Shown here piece by piece: positions 1 through 10,104 of a DNA stretch of 64,000 nucleotides; the stretch's first letter is position 1; the number at the start of each line of letters is the position of its first letter. Under the pieces are notes generated by a model. That model searched no databases and had not been told where the DNA came from. It saw nothing but the letters and a program-made list of their open reading frames with translations. The translations under genes and the position numbers were made by a program. The stretch lies in NCBI GenBank assembly GCA_012295275.1, contig CM022670.1, forward strand, positions 31,246,438 to 31,310,437. The letters are read 5' to 3'. The DNA comes from Chrysomallon squamiferum. Its lineage: Eukaryota; Mollusca; Gastropoda; Neomphalida; Peltospiridae.

Positions 1-654
1 AAATATGAATCCTAGGTAACCAATGTAAGCGATTTCGTAAAATGTTGATTTATAAAACGGCTTCTTGTTCGGCGTGAAGTACGTGGCGTGCCGAACCCAG
101 GTCATACTGAGATGCTTGTTGAAATAAAAGTTGGGATGAAACACAACCCACTGAGGAATGTTAAAGACGATGCACCAAGCGCCCAGCAGTGCCATGATAA
201 TGACCAGGCGACGCTGACTCATCAAACTCCTTGCTGCCATGGGTTTTGCTACAGAAACGTAACGCTGAATGGTGATTAACGACGTCAGATAGGTCTCTGC
301 CATATAAACAGTCATAAATACGGGGTAGGTCACATCCTTTAGCTCTGACAGTGCCTCTTTTGCTACGACTCCTACACGAAGATCTTCTGCTAAACGAAAA
401 CTGTTTAGAAATAACAGAACAATGTCCAGGTATGCCAAGCAGACCAACAACTTTGTTCCCAAGCATCTCATAGATTTCTTTCTAAGTACAGCGACGGCTA
501 TGATATTTGCAATAATTCCAAGAAGAATGAAAGATAAACCAACAATTCCGAACCCGGAAGCTATATTTTCTTCTGTTTTCATTTTTTCGTCAGAGGATTC
601 ATTATCTGGTGTAACGAAAGTGTTGTTGCATGTATCAGATGTATTTAGAGACAT
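1..654 (-). CDS. Class A GPCR, FMRFamide/peptide-receptor-like (partial, C-terminus outside window)
   Basis: The minus strand is open from an ATG at 654 to the window edge, giving 218 residues with no stop or intron. The N-terminus has possible N-glycosylation sites at N4, N10 and N18. TM1 (about 35-57) carries the GxxxN-type pattern LLGIIANIIAVAVL. TM2 (about 68-85) has LVCLAYLDIVLLF. TM3 ends in ITIQRYVSVAKP, so the DRY motif is QRY (130-132). TM4 holds W160, followed by ECL2 and the start of TM5. The TM2-TM3 layout with a Tyr-Pro before TM3 resembles invertebrate FMRFamide-type receptors, which sense neuropeptides at the plasma membrane; that ligand class is inference. The residue 25 positions before the Arg of QRY is Lys, so the usual TM3 disulfide cysteine is missing. 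TM6-TM7 lie outside the window. A membrane receptor call is secure; the subfamily is not. Confidence 0.8.
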   Translation of the reverse strand, partial: MSLNTSDTCNNTFVTPDNESSDEKMKTEENIASGFGIVGLSFILLGIIANIIAVAVLRKKSMRCLGTKLLVCLAYLDIVLLFLNSFRLAEDLRVGVVAKEALSELKDVTYPVFMTVYMAETYLTSLITIQRYVSVAKPMAARSLMSQRRLVIIMALLGAWCIVFNIPQWVVFHPNFYFNKHLSMTWVRHATYFTPNKKPFYKSTFYEIAYIGYLGFIF

Positions 655-2437
655 GTTTGAATAACAAACGATTTCGGTTTTGATATTCCCAAAGAATTTA
701 TGGAATGCAGCACGAACGCATTCAAAATAAATCAGTTCTGTCTTAAAAGTCTACTTGTGTCTGAAATATAGTGGCAACAGAATTAAAAATATTTAGCAAT
801 GACAACATTTTTTATAAACAAGACAATCACACCCCAAAAGTAATTAACAGTATCATAACGATTATGTATTGATAAACTTATTTTTGATTCGAACAACAGT
901 AACTAAATAAAGATTTTAACGAATTAAAAGATCTGTAACAATATGTTGCCATATTTCTGTTGTCATATTTCAGAAATTATTTGTAAATATATAAGCAACG
1001 TTATCAGCGATAGAATTTACTTAATTCCTCAAAAGTGAACGTATAGCAATCATGGGTTGTAATGATCCAGCTTAGAAGAATAATATAATTAATTATAGAA
1101 ACCTGTAGCCTATGCTAAACATATTCGATACATTACTCATAAACGGCATTAAAGATTGTTCGTCAGTAAATTATTTGTAAAAAGGGACTTTTTAAAAATA
1201 ATTATACTGTTACAAGTTTACTACTACGTAATATACACATATTTAGATCATGGTAATAAAAACATTTTTTGAAAACAGTATTTATAAATAATGTTATCGT
1301 AGATTACGTTTGCTAATGTATGCATTTTATTTATAACATTCGATAGATTATTTATAAATATTGTTACATTAGATACATTTTAATGATTCGTATTTTGTTA
1401 TTACTTAGATTATACTATTCGACAAATTATTTGTAAAAAGGTTTTATAAATTGTATTGTCATAGATAAATTATAGATACATAATGTACAATTACTTAGGT
1501 TATGGGATTGGAATAATTATTTGTAAATTATATTTATACTAAATAAAAAACATAAATTTGACTTATAAATAATGTTCAGTTACTTTACTTAATAGATATT
1601 AAATTTTTTAAAGATATTTATAAATCGATAAATTTTACAAATATATAGCGTACGCTTCTTTAGTTTATAGTATTTCATAAATTATAATATATGGAACAGT
1701 AGAAACAGTATTTATACATTTTGTTACAATAGATACAGCTTACTTATACACAATGAAAAAAATTAAATAATTTATGGCAGTCAACAGATTACTTATAAAC
1801 GGAAACTTACCACAGCTAAATTCACTAGCTCGTCAGTTACCTCAAAATAAATAACTAGCAAAATTTCACTGTAGATAGCTAGACAAAACACATATCTCCA
1901 TGTTACTCACATCTCGCTGTTCAGATGTTGTTGCAGTAGCGAACAGCATAATCTGTTACTCTGGTTTGTCCATTGTCCAAAAGCCAGTAGTATGTTATAA
2001 CGACAAGTCATGTAAATTATGTTTATTATAAATGATCGCAGGAGAACACGCATGAAATGTTAATGAACCCCTGTGGATAGCTTCATAAATGTCATCATTT
2101 TGACAGTGATATTCGAGCTCTAATTCTGAATGCTAATAACGAAAGTAACATTAAAAACCGTGAAAACAAATATTTGTCCTGCGATATTTCAAATAAATCG
2201 TGTCGGTGTCAGTTATCACAGTACGTGAAGTGACAATTTTGTATAACATTTAATCAGAAAAAAGTTTCTATTAGTGTTTATATTGTTATAGTCAACGTAA
2301 AACATCCGTTTTCGTTCCGTAACATAACAGTGTAGAGACATTACTGTTATTGCAAACATTTTACTTAATATAGGATTTTGTGATTTAACATAAAAACATT
2401 CGAGTTAGTTCTTCATTATTTAATAATGTTATTCATT

Positions 2438-2442
<5 letters not shown>
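655..2442. other. AT-rich non-coding DNA upstream of the first GPCR
   Basis: No ORF or splice-supported exon was seen. It should contain the 5' UTR and promoter of the GPCR starting at 654. A stretch at about 1150-1800 shows degenerate recurring motifs, listed separately. Confidence 0.5.
1150..1800. repeat. Degenerate AT-rich tandem repeat, unit roughly 70-90 bp
   Basis: Variants of an attatttgtaaa / gtatttataaat core followed by a ttgttac-tagatac element recur near 1165, 1280, 1345, 1423, 1515 and 1710. The spacing drifts between about 70 and 90 bases. The copies are too diverged to fix a unit by eye, so this is tentative. Confidence 0.35.

Positions 2443-2532
<90 letters not shown>
2443..2532. 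repeat. (TC)n microsatellite
   Basis: About 45 uninterrupted TC units. A (GT)n tract at 2583-2610 follows after a short ATGT-rich linker, forming a compound microsatellite. Confidence 0.97.
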
Positions 2533-2534
<2 letters not shown>

Positions 2535-2582
2535 CATGTACAAATGTGTATATATGTATGTATGTATGCATGCATGCATGTG

Positions 2583-2613
<31 letters not shown>

Positions 2614-3164
2614 TCTGTGTATAAATTCACATGTCTATTTGATTGTTAATTTTCTGTATCTGATTTGTCGTTTTCCTGCTAGCAGAGCCTGTACTTCCAA
2701 AAAGTCATCGAAAAAAACAAGCAACTATCAAATCGTTAACAGTATATTCAAACAAATGTTAAATCGATATAGGAAAAACAACATATTTTTAATTAGCGCT
2801 AATGATAATGTTCGTTTCTTCTGTTAATTTTCATTTTTTTTTTTTTTTCAATACCCAACTACAGTTAGCATAAAATTGTCTGATAAACTGCACAGTAGTA
2901 CATTATTATTTTTTAATAATATGCTTTTTCTAATTTAAGTGCATATTTTCTTTTTCTTGTATTATTTTATTACTGCCAAATTATTTTAATTCTGGTTTAG
3001 AAATCTTATCACTATAACTATTTGACTGACAACGTGCAACAGCAAAAAATAATTGTACCTCTTATTAATTTTATCATCGTTTTCTGTTCATATTCATAAT
3101 GCAACTGCTGTTGTTGATGCTGCTGCTGGTCCTACTGCTACTACTAATAATATTACTACTTGCT

Positions 3165-3600
3165 GATAAAAAAAAAAATAATAATAATAATTATTATTAT
3201 TATTATTATTATTACTGTTGTTGTTGTTGTTGTTGTTATTCTTGTTGCTTGACCATCATCATAATTACCATTATTATCGCCATCGGTACTAGTAATAACA
3301 GTAGGAGAGTTATAGTAATAGTAACAATAGCAATAATAATAGTAGCTATAGTAGTAACAGTAGCATCATTACAATAATAGTAGCAATAGTTGAAGTCGTA
3401 ATAGTAGTAGTAGTAGTAATAATAGTGACAGTAGTAGCAGCAGTAATAGTAGTAGTAGTATTAAAAGAAGTAGTTATAATATTAGTAGCAGCAATAACAG
3501 CAATAGTAGTACTAATATCAGCGCAGTAATAGTAACATTAGAGTAATAATAGGATTAGATGTGGTAGTAGTAGTAGTAGTAATACAAGTACTAATATATC
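3165..3600. repeat. Degenerate trinucleotide tract (AAT/TTG/TAG family)
   Basis: A pure (AAT)/(TTA) block is followed by TTG repeats and then by about 350 bases of interrupted TAG/TAA/CAG-type triplets. ORFs through it are low complexity and not genes. Confidence 0.85.
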
Positions 3601-4604
3601 CATACGCATAGTATATTTATGTGTGCCCTAAAATCAGATCATTTTTAAATATTACTGTATGCGTGGTATGCGAATTTAATTCTTATAATTCACGGTTATA
3701 ATAAGTAATTAATTGAAGAAAATATAGCGTCTTCCCAAAAACAGATATACTTTTGGTTTGTACCCGAAAATAAAGAAATTTATCTATTATATCTTGCCAC
3801 GACATTATGTGGTTACACGGTAAATATAGATATATTAGTATTTAAATAAAAGCAAAGTCGGTCTTTTATATAAATCGAATATTTGACATCCAGCAATTGC
3901 ATGTCTGCTTCCTATTAACACTTCGAAACTACAGAAACAAGTTAAGTGGATACAGATTGGCAGACAGTGTTACATAGGTAAAAACAATTAACAGGTAAAC
4001 AGACTTAATGATGTGTAGGCAAAATCATTATAGCAAACCAACAGAAAAAGTGCGTTTCATTTTCTACTCTTCTGACTATTTGTTTTATTTTTGTATCTTC
4101 TGATCTTTGCTTGTCAGTATGTTTAAGAAATTTCATTTATGTTAATTATAATATTATGAAGGATTTACTAACTTGGTTAAAATAATATTAGTTTCTGAAA
4201 GTGGTTTCTCAAACGTATATGTATATGTAATGATAAATTTAAAAATTATAACAATATAATAATAATAATATGAAGAACGACATTAATATTAGTACAGCGG
4301 AGTTTCATTTAAAAAAAAAAAATGTTGTTGTTAATTGGGAGGTTGTTGTTTTTAAATGTTGTGTGTGTCTGGGTGTGTTTGTGTGTGTGATTGATGAACT
4401 ACTTGCATATGTTTATTTTACAAATAAAATTAATTAAAACAAATAAAATGAAATCAATAAAATATAATCATCAAATAATTTAAAAATTATTAAACATTAG
4501 AAAACTTAAACATTAACACATGGTCATTGATGTATTTTATTTTTAGTTTCCTTTCCCGAAATCAAATCATAGCAAACATTTCATGAAGGAAAGCGTAATA
4601 ATAT
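3601..4604. other. AT-rich intergenic DNA
   Basis: No coding signal, RNA gene or long repeat was seen beyond short A and GT runs near 4310-4390. Confidence 0.5.
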
Positions 4605-5077
4605 ATACCGTATATACTTGTGTATAAGTCGAATTTTTGGGAGACTATATTAAGGTAATATTTTGGGGGTCGACTTATACATAGGTAATGCTTTTGTAGC
4701 TGTTGCCGAAGAGTCGCCATTTTGACTATTTTTTGCTACGGGATGCATCTAAAATAATCGCGGTCTTTCAGCTTTTCAAAAATATAATTTTATCGTATAA
4801 CAAATTTTGAAAAATTAAATAACAAAACCAAATATGAAGGTAAAACATGATATTCTTCCGTTTAATGACATAAAAATACATTTTAAAGCGAGAAAACCGT
4901 CAGTACGGCGTTATGCTTTACGGCGTCTTGCAATGATCTAGGAATGCAGACTTCTCTGCCAAATTGCACTAAATATCGGTCCTAATTTCATAAACAAAAC
5001 TCACTTGTTTAATTGTAAAGAATTTGGTGAAATAATATTGCAATCGTCATTAATATGTACACAAGTATATACGGTAT
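4605..5077. mobile_element. MITE-like element with about 20-bp terminal inverted repeats
   Basis: The left end reads ATACCGTATATACTTGTGTA and the right end is its near-exact reverse complement (TACACAAGTATATACGGTAT). About 430 bases between them have no coding capacity. The left part contains a second inverted motif (tgtataagtcga / tcgacttatac) near 4620-4680. The size and termini fit a non-autonomous DNA transposon. The superfamily was not identified, and the target duplication cannot be separated from the palindromic ATA ends. Confidence 0.65.
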
Positions 5078-5167
5078 GTTTTACAAACAATATTCTATAC
5101 CATAATTTTTCTATCTTTTTGTTTTCTGTAACAAAACAATACTGCATATGGACATCAGTCATAATAA

Positions 5168-6133
5168 TCAGGTCAATCTGTATATTTCCGTTTGAGGTAC
5201 CACCTGTGATACTCTGCATCTCAGTAACATTTTGTAGGCATGCCTGAATTTTGAATTCTTTAAGCCGTAAACAAAACAATTGATTACAGGATTACATGAA
5301 TCCAAACCTAGTAACATAACCATAACGATAGGGTTTGGCATTTGCTTTGAAAACGTGACAGTGAAATAGTATAGCATATGTGGCAGGTACAGACAAACTG
5401 ATATTCCATAGGCAAAAATCATGAGAGTTGACTGAGAAGATGCATTCTTTTCTGTCATGGTCACCGGTATTAGGGGTTTCCTAAGTCGAAAACTCAGTTC
5501 TGCAGCCACAACTCGAACAAAGGCCAATATTCCAATAACCTGAAAAAATAGCAGGCAGATGATAAAATTTCTGGTAAACCAGTCTGGAAATAGAATTGGA
5601 GAGTAACATATGGGATTCACTGACCAAAGATCTATCCCACATATTTCCGGTAGATTTACGAAGATCGTTATCACACAAGCAATGAAGCACAAGATGATGT
5701 TGTGTTTCAATGTTACTTTGGCATGGTAACGATAAGGAAATTGCACTGCGTAGAAACGTTCTAGAGAGAGTAGTGACTGAAAAATGACGTTACTGAACAT
5801 CACACACTGGCTTACGAACAAGAAGGTCAAACAGGTTAACCTGCTGTTGGTGGCGGAAGGTTTATTCGTCCTCATCAACATCAGAGGTGTAAACACTGTT
5901 GCGGTTAAAAGATTGCTTATAGCCAAAGCAGCTATCATTACATTACTAGGATATCTCAGACTTTTAAAACGGCTGATTGCTGTAATCGTTAAAATGTTTC
6001 CTACGATTGCAATACAAATTAGTAATATTTTTAAACACATCACACTTTTATTGAAGACGGTATGGTTTTTTGGCGTCGTCGTTGACAACTCGAAAATATT
6101 ACTGTTGTTTGCCATTTCACTGCGCTGATTCAT
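5168..6133 (-). CDS. Class A (rhodopsin-like) GPCR, orphan, intronless
   Basis: A complete single-exon ORF of 321 residues. The N-terminus carries several N-x-S/T sites. TM1 has the conserved N in IVGNILTITAI; TM2 has LAISNLL, with Asn where the conserved Asp usually sits. The TM3 cysteine is present and TM3 ends in LSLERFYAV (DRY becomes ERF). A TM6 LP motif lies in CLYLPHML, without the usual Trp. TM7 and helix 8 read NPVINCFVYGLKNSKFR, so the NPxxY position is NCFVY. The last two features recall melatonin-receptor-like TM7 sequences, but no ligand can be inferred. Single-exon orphan GPCRs of this kind are common in expanded molluscan families, which is background knowledge. M1 was taken as start; M7 is an alternative. 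The stop lies 91 bases from the neighbouring MITE. Confidence 0.9.
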   Translation of the reverse strand: MNQRSEMANNSNIFELSTTTPKNHTVFNKSVMCLKILLICIAIVGNILTITAISRFKSLRYPSNVMIAALAISNLLTATVFTPLMLMRTNKPSATNSRLTCLTFLFVSQCVMFSNVIFQSLLSLERFYAVQFPYRYHAKVTLKHNIILCFIACVITIFVNLPEICGIDLWSVNPICYSPILFPDWFTRNFIICLLFFQVIGILAFVRVVAAELSFRLRKPLIPVTMTEKNASSQSTLMIFAYGISVCLYLPHMLYYFTVTFSKQMPNPIVMVMLLGLDSCNPVINCFVYGLKNSKFRHAYKMLLRCRVSQVVPQTEIYRLT

Positions 6134-7495
6134 CTGCTATGCAGTTAGAATTTCAGTGTTTTACTTATCTTCAAAAACGAGGAATATTTGAAGAGTTCCC
6201 CGTCATTGGATAGAATAATTTTATGTATTGTCTTTTGTCAGATATTTCATCGAATGGGAAATCAGCTTCCTTTATAAATATTTGTGCCAACGAAAGAAAT
6301 ATCTTTCGCATTCTCTTAAGTAAACTTGAATCCAGTCTTTATTATTATTAAATCGAAAAAGTTGTTACATTTTCACTTTTTGCTGAACAGAAATTTTATA
6401 CTCCATATCCTGACACAGTTATGTTATTTGTTTTGGGTTTTTTTTGTTTATTTGTTTGTTGGTTTTTGTTTTGTTTTTCTTGTTTTCTGTTTTATTTTGT
6501 CTGCGGTTTTTTAAAATTAATACTGAAATAACAAACTGCCATCGATTAATCCATTCCTGCATGTTTATTTAACATCGGTTTCTAGAATTAACGTAATTAT
6601 TGTATAAAATAGCATTAACTTTACTAACCTAACAAACCTTGTCGTTTGATCGGCTCCTGTATGTAAACTAGCAGTCGATTGTCAGAATTTGATCATCTAA
6701 ATTACAATTATTTTTCATTCTTTTGTATTAAAAAAAAAAAAAAAAAACAATTATATTTATTTTTTTATTCTTTATTTATTTTATATATATTTTTTTTCTG
6801 TTGTTTTGTGTTTCATTTCCCCCACCCTAGACCAAACATCACTGTGTTAAGTAAGCATGTTTCGAAGGCCTTATTTAAAAATGGTTGTGTGTCAATGGTA
6901 TATGCATCTAATTTAATGGTATCACAATCTGTTATCTTTATTCGCTGGGTTAAAAGTTCATATGCGCTGTAACACAATATAACAGAAGGTATTTTGGCAT
7001 TGACGTAATTGTGAATTTATACACTATGCCATTTTCATGTCAGTGGTACAGATCTAATTGTTCAGTTGTCATTTACTTTTAAAATCCTGTATACGCTAAC
7101 TTGCTATACAATAAAATATATATATGTGTTATATTTTTTATTTATTTATTATTAGTATTATTATTATTATTATATTTGAAAATACTCTGTATATAACTAT
7201 GGACGTAACCAAAAGACAAAACAGTCATATGAAAAGTATATACAGTAACAGCACTGACATAAATATCTGGATCAGCATAAAATAAAATAGCACGCTGACT
7301 GGATCTGCATGCGCGCGCGCCCAGACACACACACACACGAGAAGCACGTTTTATTTATAATTACCAAGTTCGATCAAAATCAAAAGAAAGAAGTACTTTA
7401 AATATAAAGATATTATTGTCGTTTCATAAGAAATAATTATATAAAACTTTTTCTCTCCTTATTCACAGCTAAGTAACAAAATTAATATATATATA
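6134..7495. other. AT-rich intergenic DNA
   Basis: The segment holds the presumed 5' flank of the GPCR starting at 6133, poly-T and poly-A runs near 6430-6790, and a CA tract near 7323-7338. No supported gene was seen. Confidence 0.5.
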
Positions 7496-8216
7496 CAGTA
7501 GTACCTCTAGTTACGAGCGCTCCAACTTATGAATTTTGCAAGTTAAGAGCAGTAGCCCGGTCGATTTTTTGCTTTGAGTTGCGAGCCACAATCCGAGTTA
7601 CGAGCGAGCTTCAACTACGTCGCCGCTAGTTTGCGCAGCGAACAACACATCCCAGTATGCCGCATCTGAGTCGTTTACTTCACGTGGTTACCTCTGCGTG
7701 GAAGCATCTGAGCGGTATTTTGCAAATTTCCATGGATCCGAAGAAAGTGAGTGCGAAGGTCAGTGCTGAGAAGCGGATAATATCCACTGAATTAAAGCAT
7801 GAAATCACAGAAAAACATGAGCGAAGTGTGCGTGTACTCAACATGATTAGGCAGTAAGAGCGTAGTACTTTTACGGTATGTACCATACTGAAGAAGGAGT
7901 CGATAAAGACTATAACTCCAGCCAAAGGTGTTAAAATAATTCCTACGCTGCGGACCTCTGTCCATGAAAAGATGGAGAAACCCTGCACACTTTACAAAAC
8001 CTATTTATTTCTTTAAATTCTCTCTTCTTATTTTTTTTTTTTTTTTTATACAATATTTGTCATTTATACATATATTTTTCTAATTCAAAAACACGTTACA
8101 AAATATTGGGGTGGTTTTGGTGGGGTCTGGAACGGGTTAATTTTATTTCAATTAATTTCATTTGGGAAGATTGATTTGATACATGAGAAAATTGAGTTAC
8201 GAGCTCGGCCACTGTA
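7496..8216 (+). mobile_element. Non-autonomous Tigger/pogo derivative, copy A
   Basis: It begins after a TA with CAGTAGTACCTCTAGTTACG, the Tigger-type CAGTGGTACCTCGAG terminus, and ends near CACTGTA, with part of the 3' terminus deleted. Internal sequence from about 7732 encodes a decayed N-terminal transposase segment (MDPKKVSAKVSAEKR, KHEITEKHERSVRV, then a stop at 7855-7857). This corresponds to the CENP-B/pogo N-terminal helix-turn-helix of Tigger transposases. The DDE catalytic domain is absent. Copies B and C in this window have the same layout and length. Confidence 0.85.
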
Positions 8217-8481
8217 ACTAAATGTTATTGCAAAGAATAGTGATGACTGTACATGATTGAAAAATAATAATAATAAAATACACTTAATTTTTTTATTAAC
8301 TATTGGTCATTTTACAAAATTGTGCGTGTTCTTCTGTGATTGTGTATTCGTAACAATTCCCTGTTTTTGTTAGTAATTATGGAAAATTTAAATCTTACTA
8401 CCACATTAGAAACTGTGCTAAGTTTCACTGATGTATACACCCTCCCACACTGGCGCATAGAGAAAAAAGAAAAATAAGAAT

Positions 8482-8522
<41 letters not shown>

Positions 8523-9129
8523 ACAAATAAATGCTTGTTTATGCTAAATGGCACGACTATTAATTGTATTTCTATCAAATGCAATGTCCCGTTGGACATC
8601 TGACCTTCTGAATTATGAGAGTATCTTTTCAGTTTGTTTTGTCATTAGCTGTTATCCTGTATCCTCTGTCGAACAGCTGTCATAAAGACTTAGTGATGAA
8701 GGTCATTAGAAGTTCAAATATTAATACATAGCTTAATGACATTCTGGTTTCCGATTGTAACTGGAATACAAGATAGGAAGCTATATGCTCTATTATATTT
8801 GATTGCTGTCGTCAGTATTTATAACCCTTTTGATTTTGGGGCAAAAATAAAATTATACCTCTGGTCATGTGCTAATGTTTTTTTGTTTTTTTTTGTTTTT
8901 TTCAAATTCTTAATTGTATGTTAGTTATATTTATTTATTTATTTATTTATTAAATTTTAATTATAAAATTATTCATACTCAAAATGGCTTTCATTTCACA
9001 TTACCTTTTTTTAAGGTCAGCCAATCAATAAAAAAAAAGTGTAGGTAATATATAAATTCTGATTGCCTGTATTATTAACAATTCAAAAAACTGCAGTTTC
9101 TCAATCTCAATCTCTCTCTCACATACACT

Positions 9130-9187
<58 letters not shown>

Positions 9188-10104
9188 AGCCACAATTTTC
9201 CTTTTATACATCCTTTTTTTTTTTATCTCTTTCTTTCTTTATAGTTAAATATACTGCCTGTAGATATTTAGGTGTTTTATTGGCATTTAACTGCACATCT
9301 TTTGTCTTAAAAAGACAAATATGCAGATCTAACGATGAAGCTGGACGCAGATGCAAATTATGATTTGAAGTACATCTGTAAGAAAACAGGAGGAGTGAAT
9401 AGAACTAACTACCAATCTGATAGTAATCTGAACATCAAACTGACAATCACTTCAGTTTTTATTATTTATATAAATTATTTCATTTTTATAGAGTACCTTT
9501 CTCAAATTATTAATCAATAATTTTCAGGAAAGCAGATTCTTTATAATTATGTGTAAATTGTTAAATACCCTTATTTTTTACTTATTTTTAAATTACTAAC
9601 AAAATTTAAAAATTAAAATTTACTGGCCAATGATTTATTATATTTGTTCAAAATTTTATTGTGAAAAATATTTATTTTTACAAAATTTATAAATGCTTTG
9701 TTTTTTTTTCTTTTTACTCCTGAACTAGTATAAGTTATTTAAGAAATAAATTAAATATACATAAATGCATCCATGCTTTAAACAGCATTCATAAAGACAG
9801 AAATAATTTTAAGTTACAGAACTTTCCTTTAGTGATTAAATCTTTACATTAACAAACAGTCACCCACCCAAACAATAAATAAATAAATAAATAAAAAATA
9901 AAAAACTTTTCGATAGTGACTATGTATTATATTAGAAATAAACAAACAAAAAAAAAAAAAAAAAAAAATTAAATAAATAAAAAATTAATTTCATTTTTAG
10001 TTTAATCTTATTAAACACACAGATGCACCAAATATGCAAATTATTGTGTCAATGCTCTGGAAATTGTTGCAGATTGTTTTTGTCTTTTATTAACATCAGT
10101 CAGT
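8217..10104. other. AT-rich DNA 3' of USP14
   Basis: It contains a compound TC/AC tract at 8481-8522, a (CA)n tract at about 9131-9186, AT-rich runs and an A-run at 9951-9968. USP14 3' UTR sequence presumably occupies the right-hand part. No ORF in it looks like a gene. Confidence 0.5.

Noticed and set aside
161-466. ORFs on other frames over the first GPCR (also 88-279 and 422-664)
   Set aside because: Shadows of the open GPCR frame that runs off the window edge and is therefore easy to miss.
2426-2827. ORFs through (TC)n tracts here and at 46367-46615, 49758-50108 and 58635-58910
   Set aside because: Poly-Ser/Leu or Arg/Glu translations of microsatellites with no coding sequence at either side.
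3099-3377. ORF rich in Leu, Asn, Tyr, Cys and Ile runs
   Set aside because: Product of trinucleotide repeats, not a protein.
5784-6128. Plus-strand ORF of 114 codons
   Set aside because: Antisense shadow of the GPCR on the minus strand, which has all class A landmarks.
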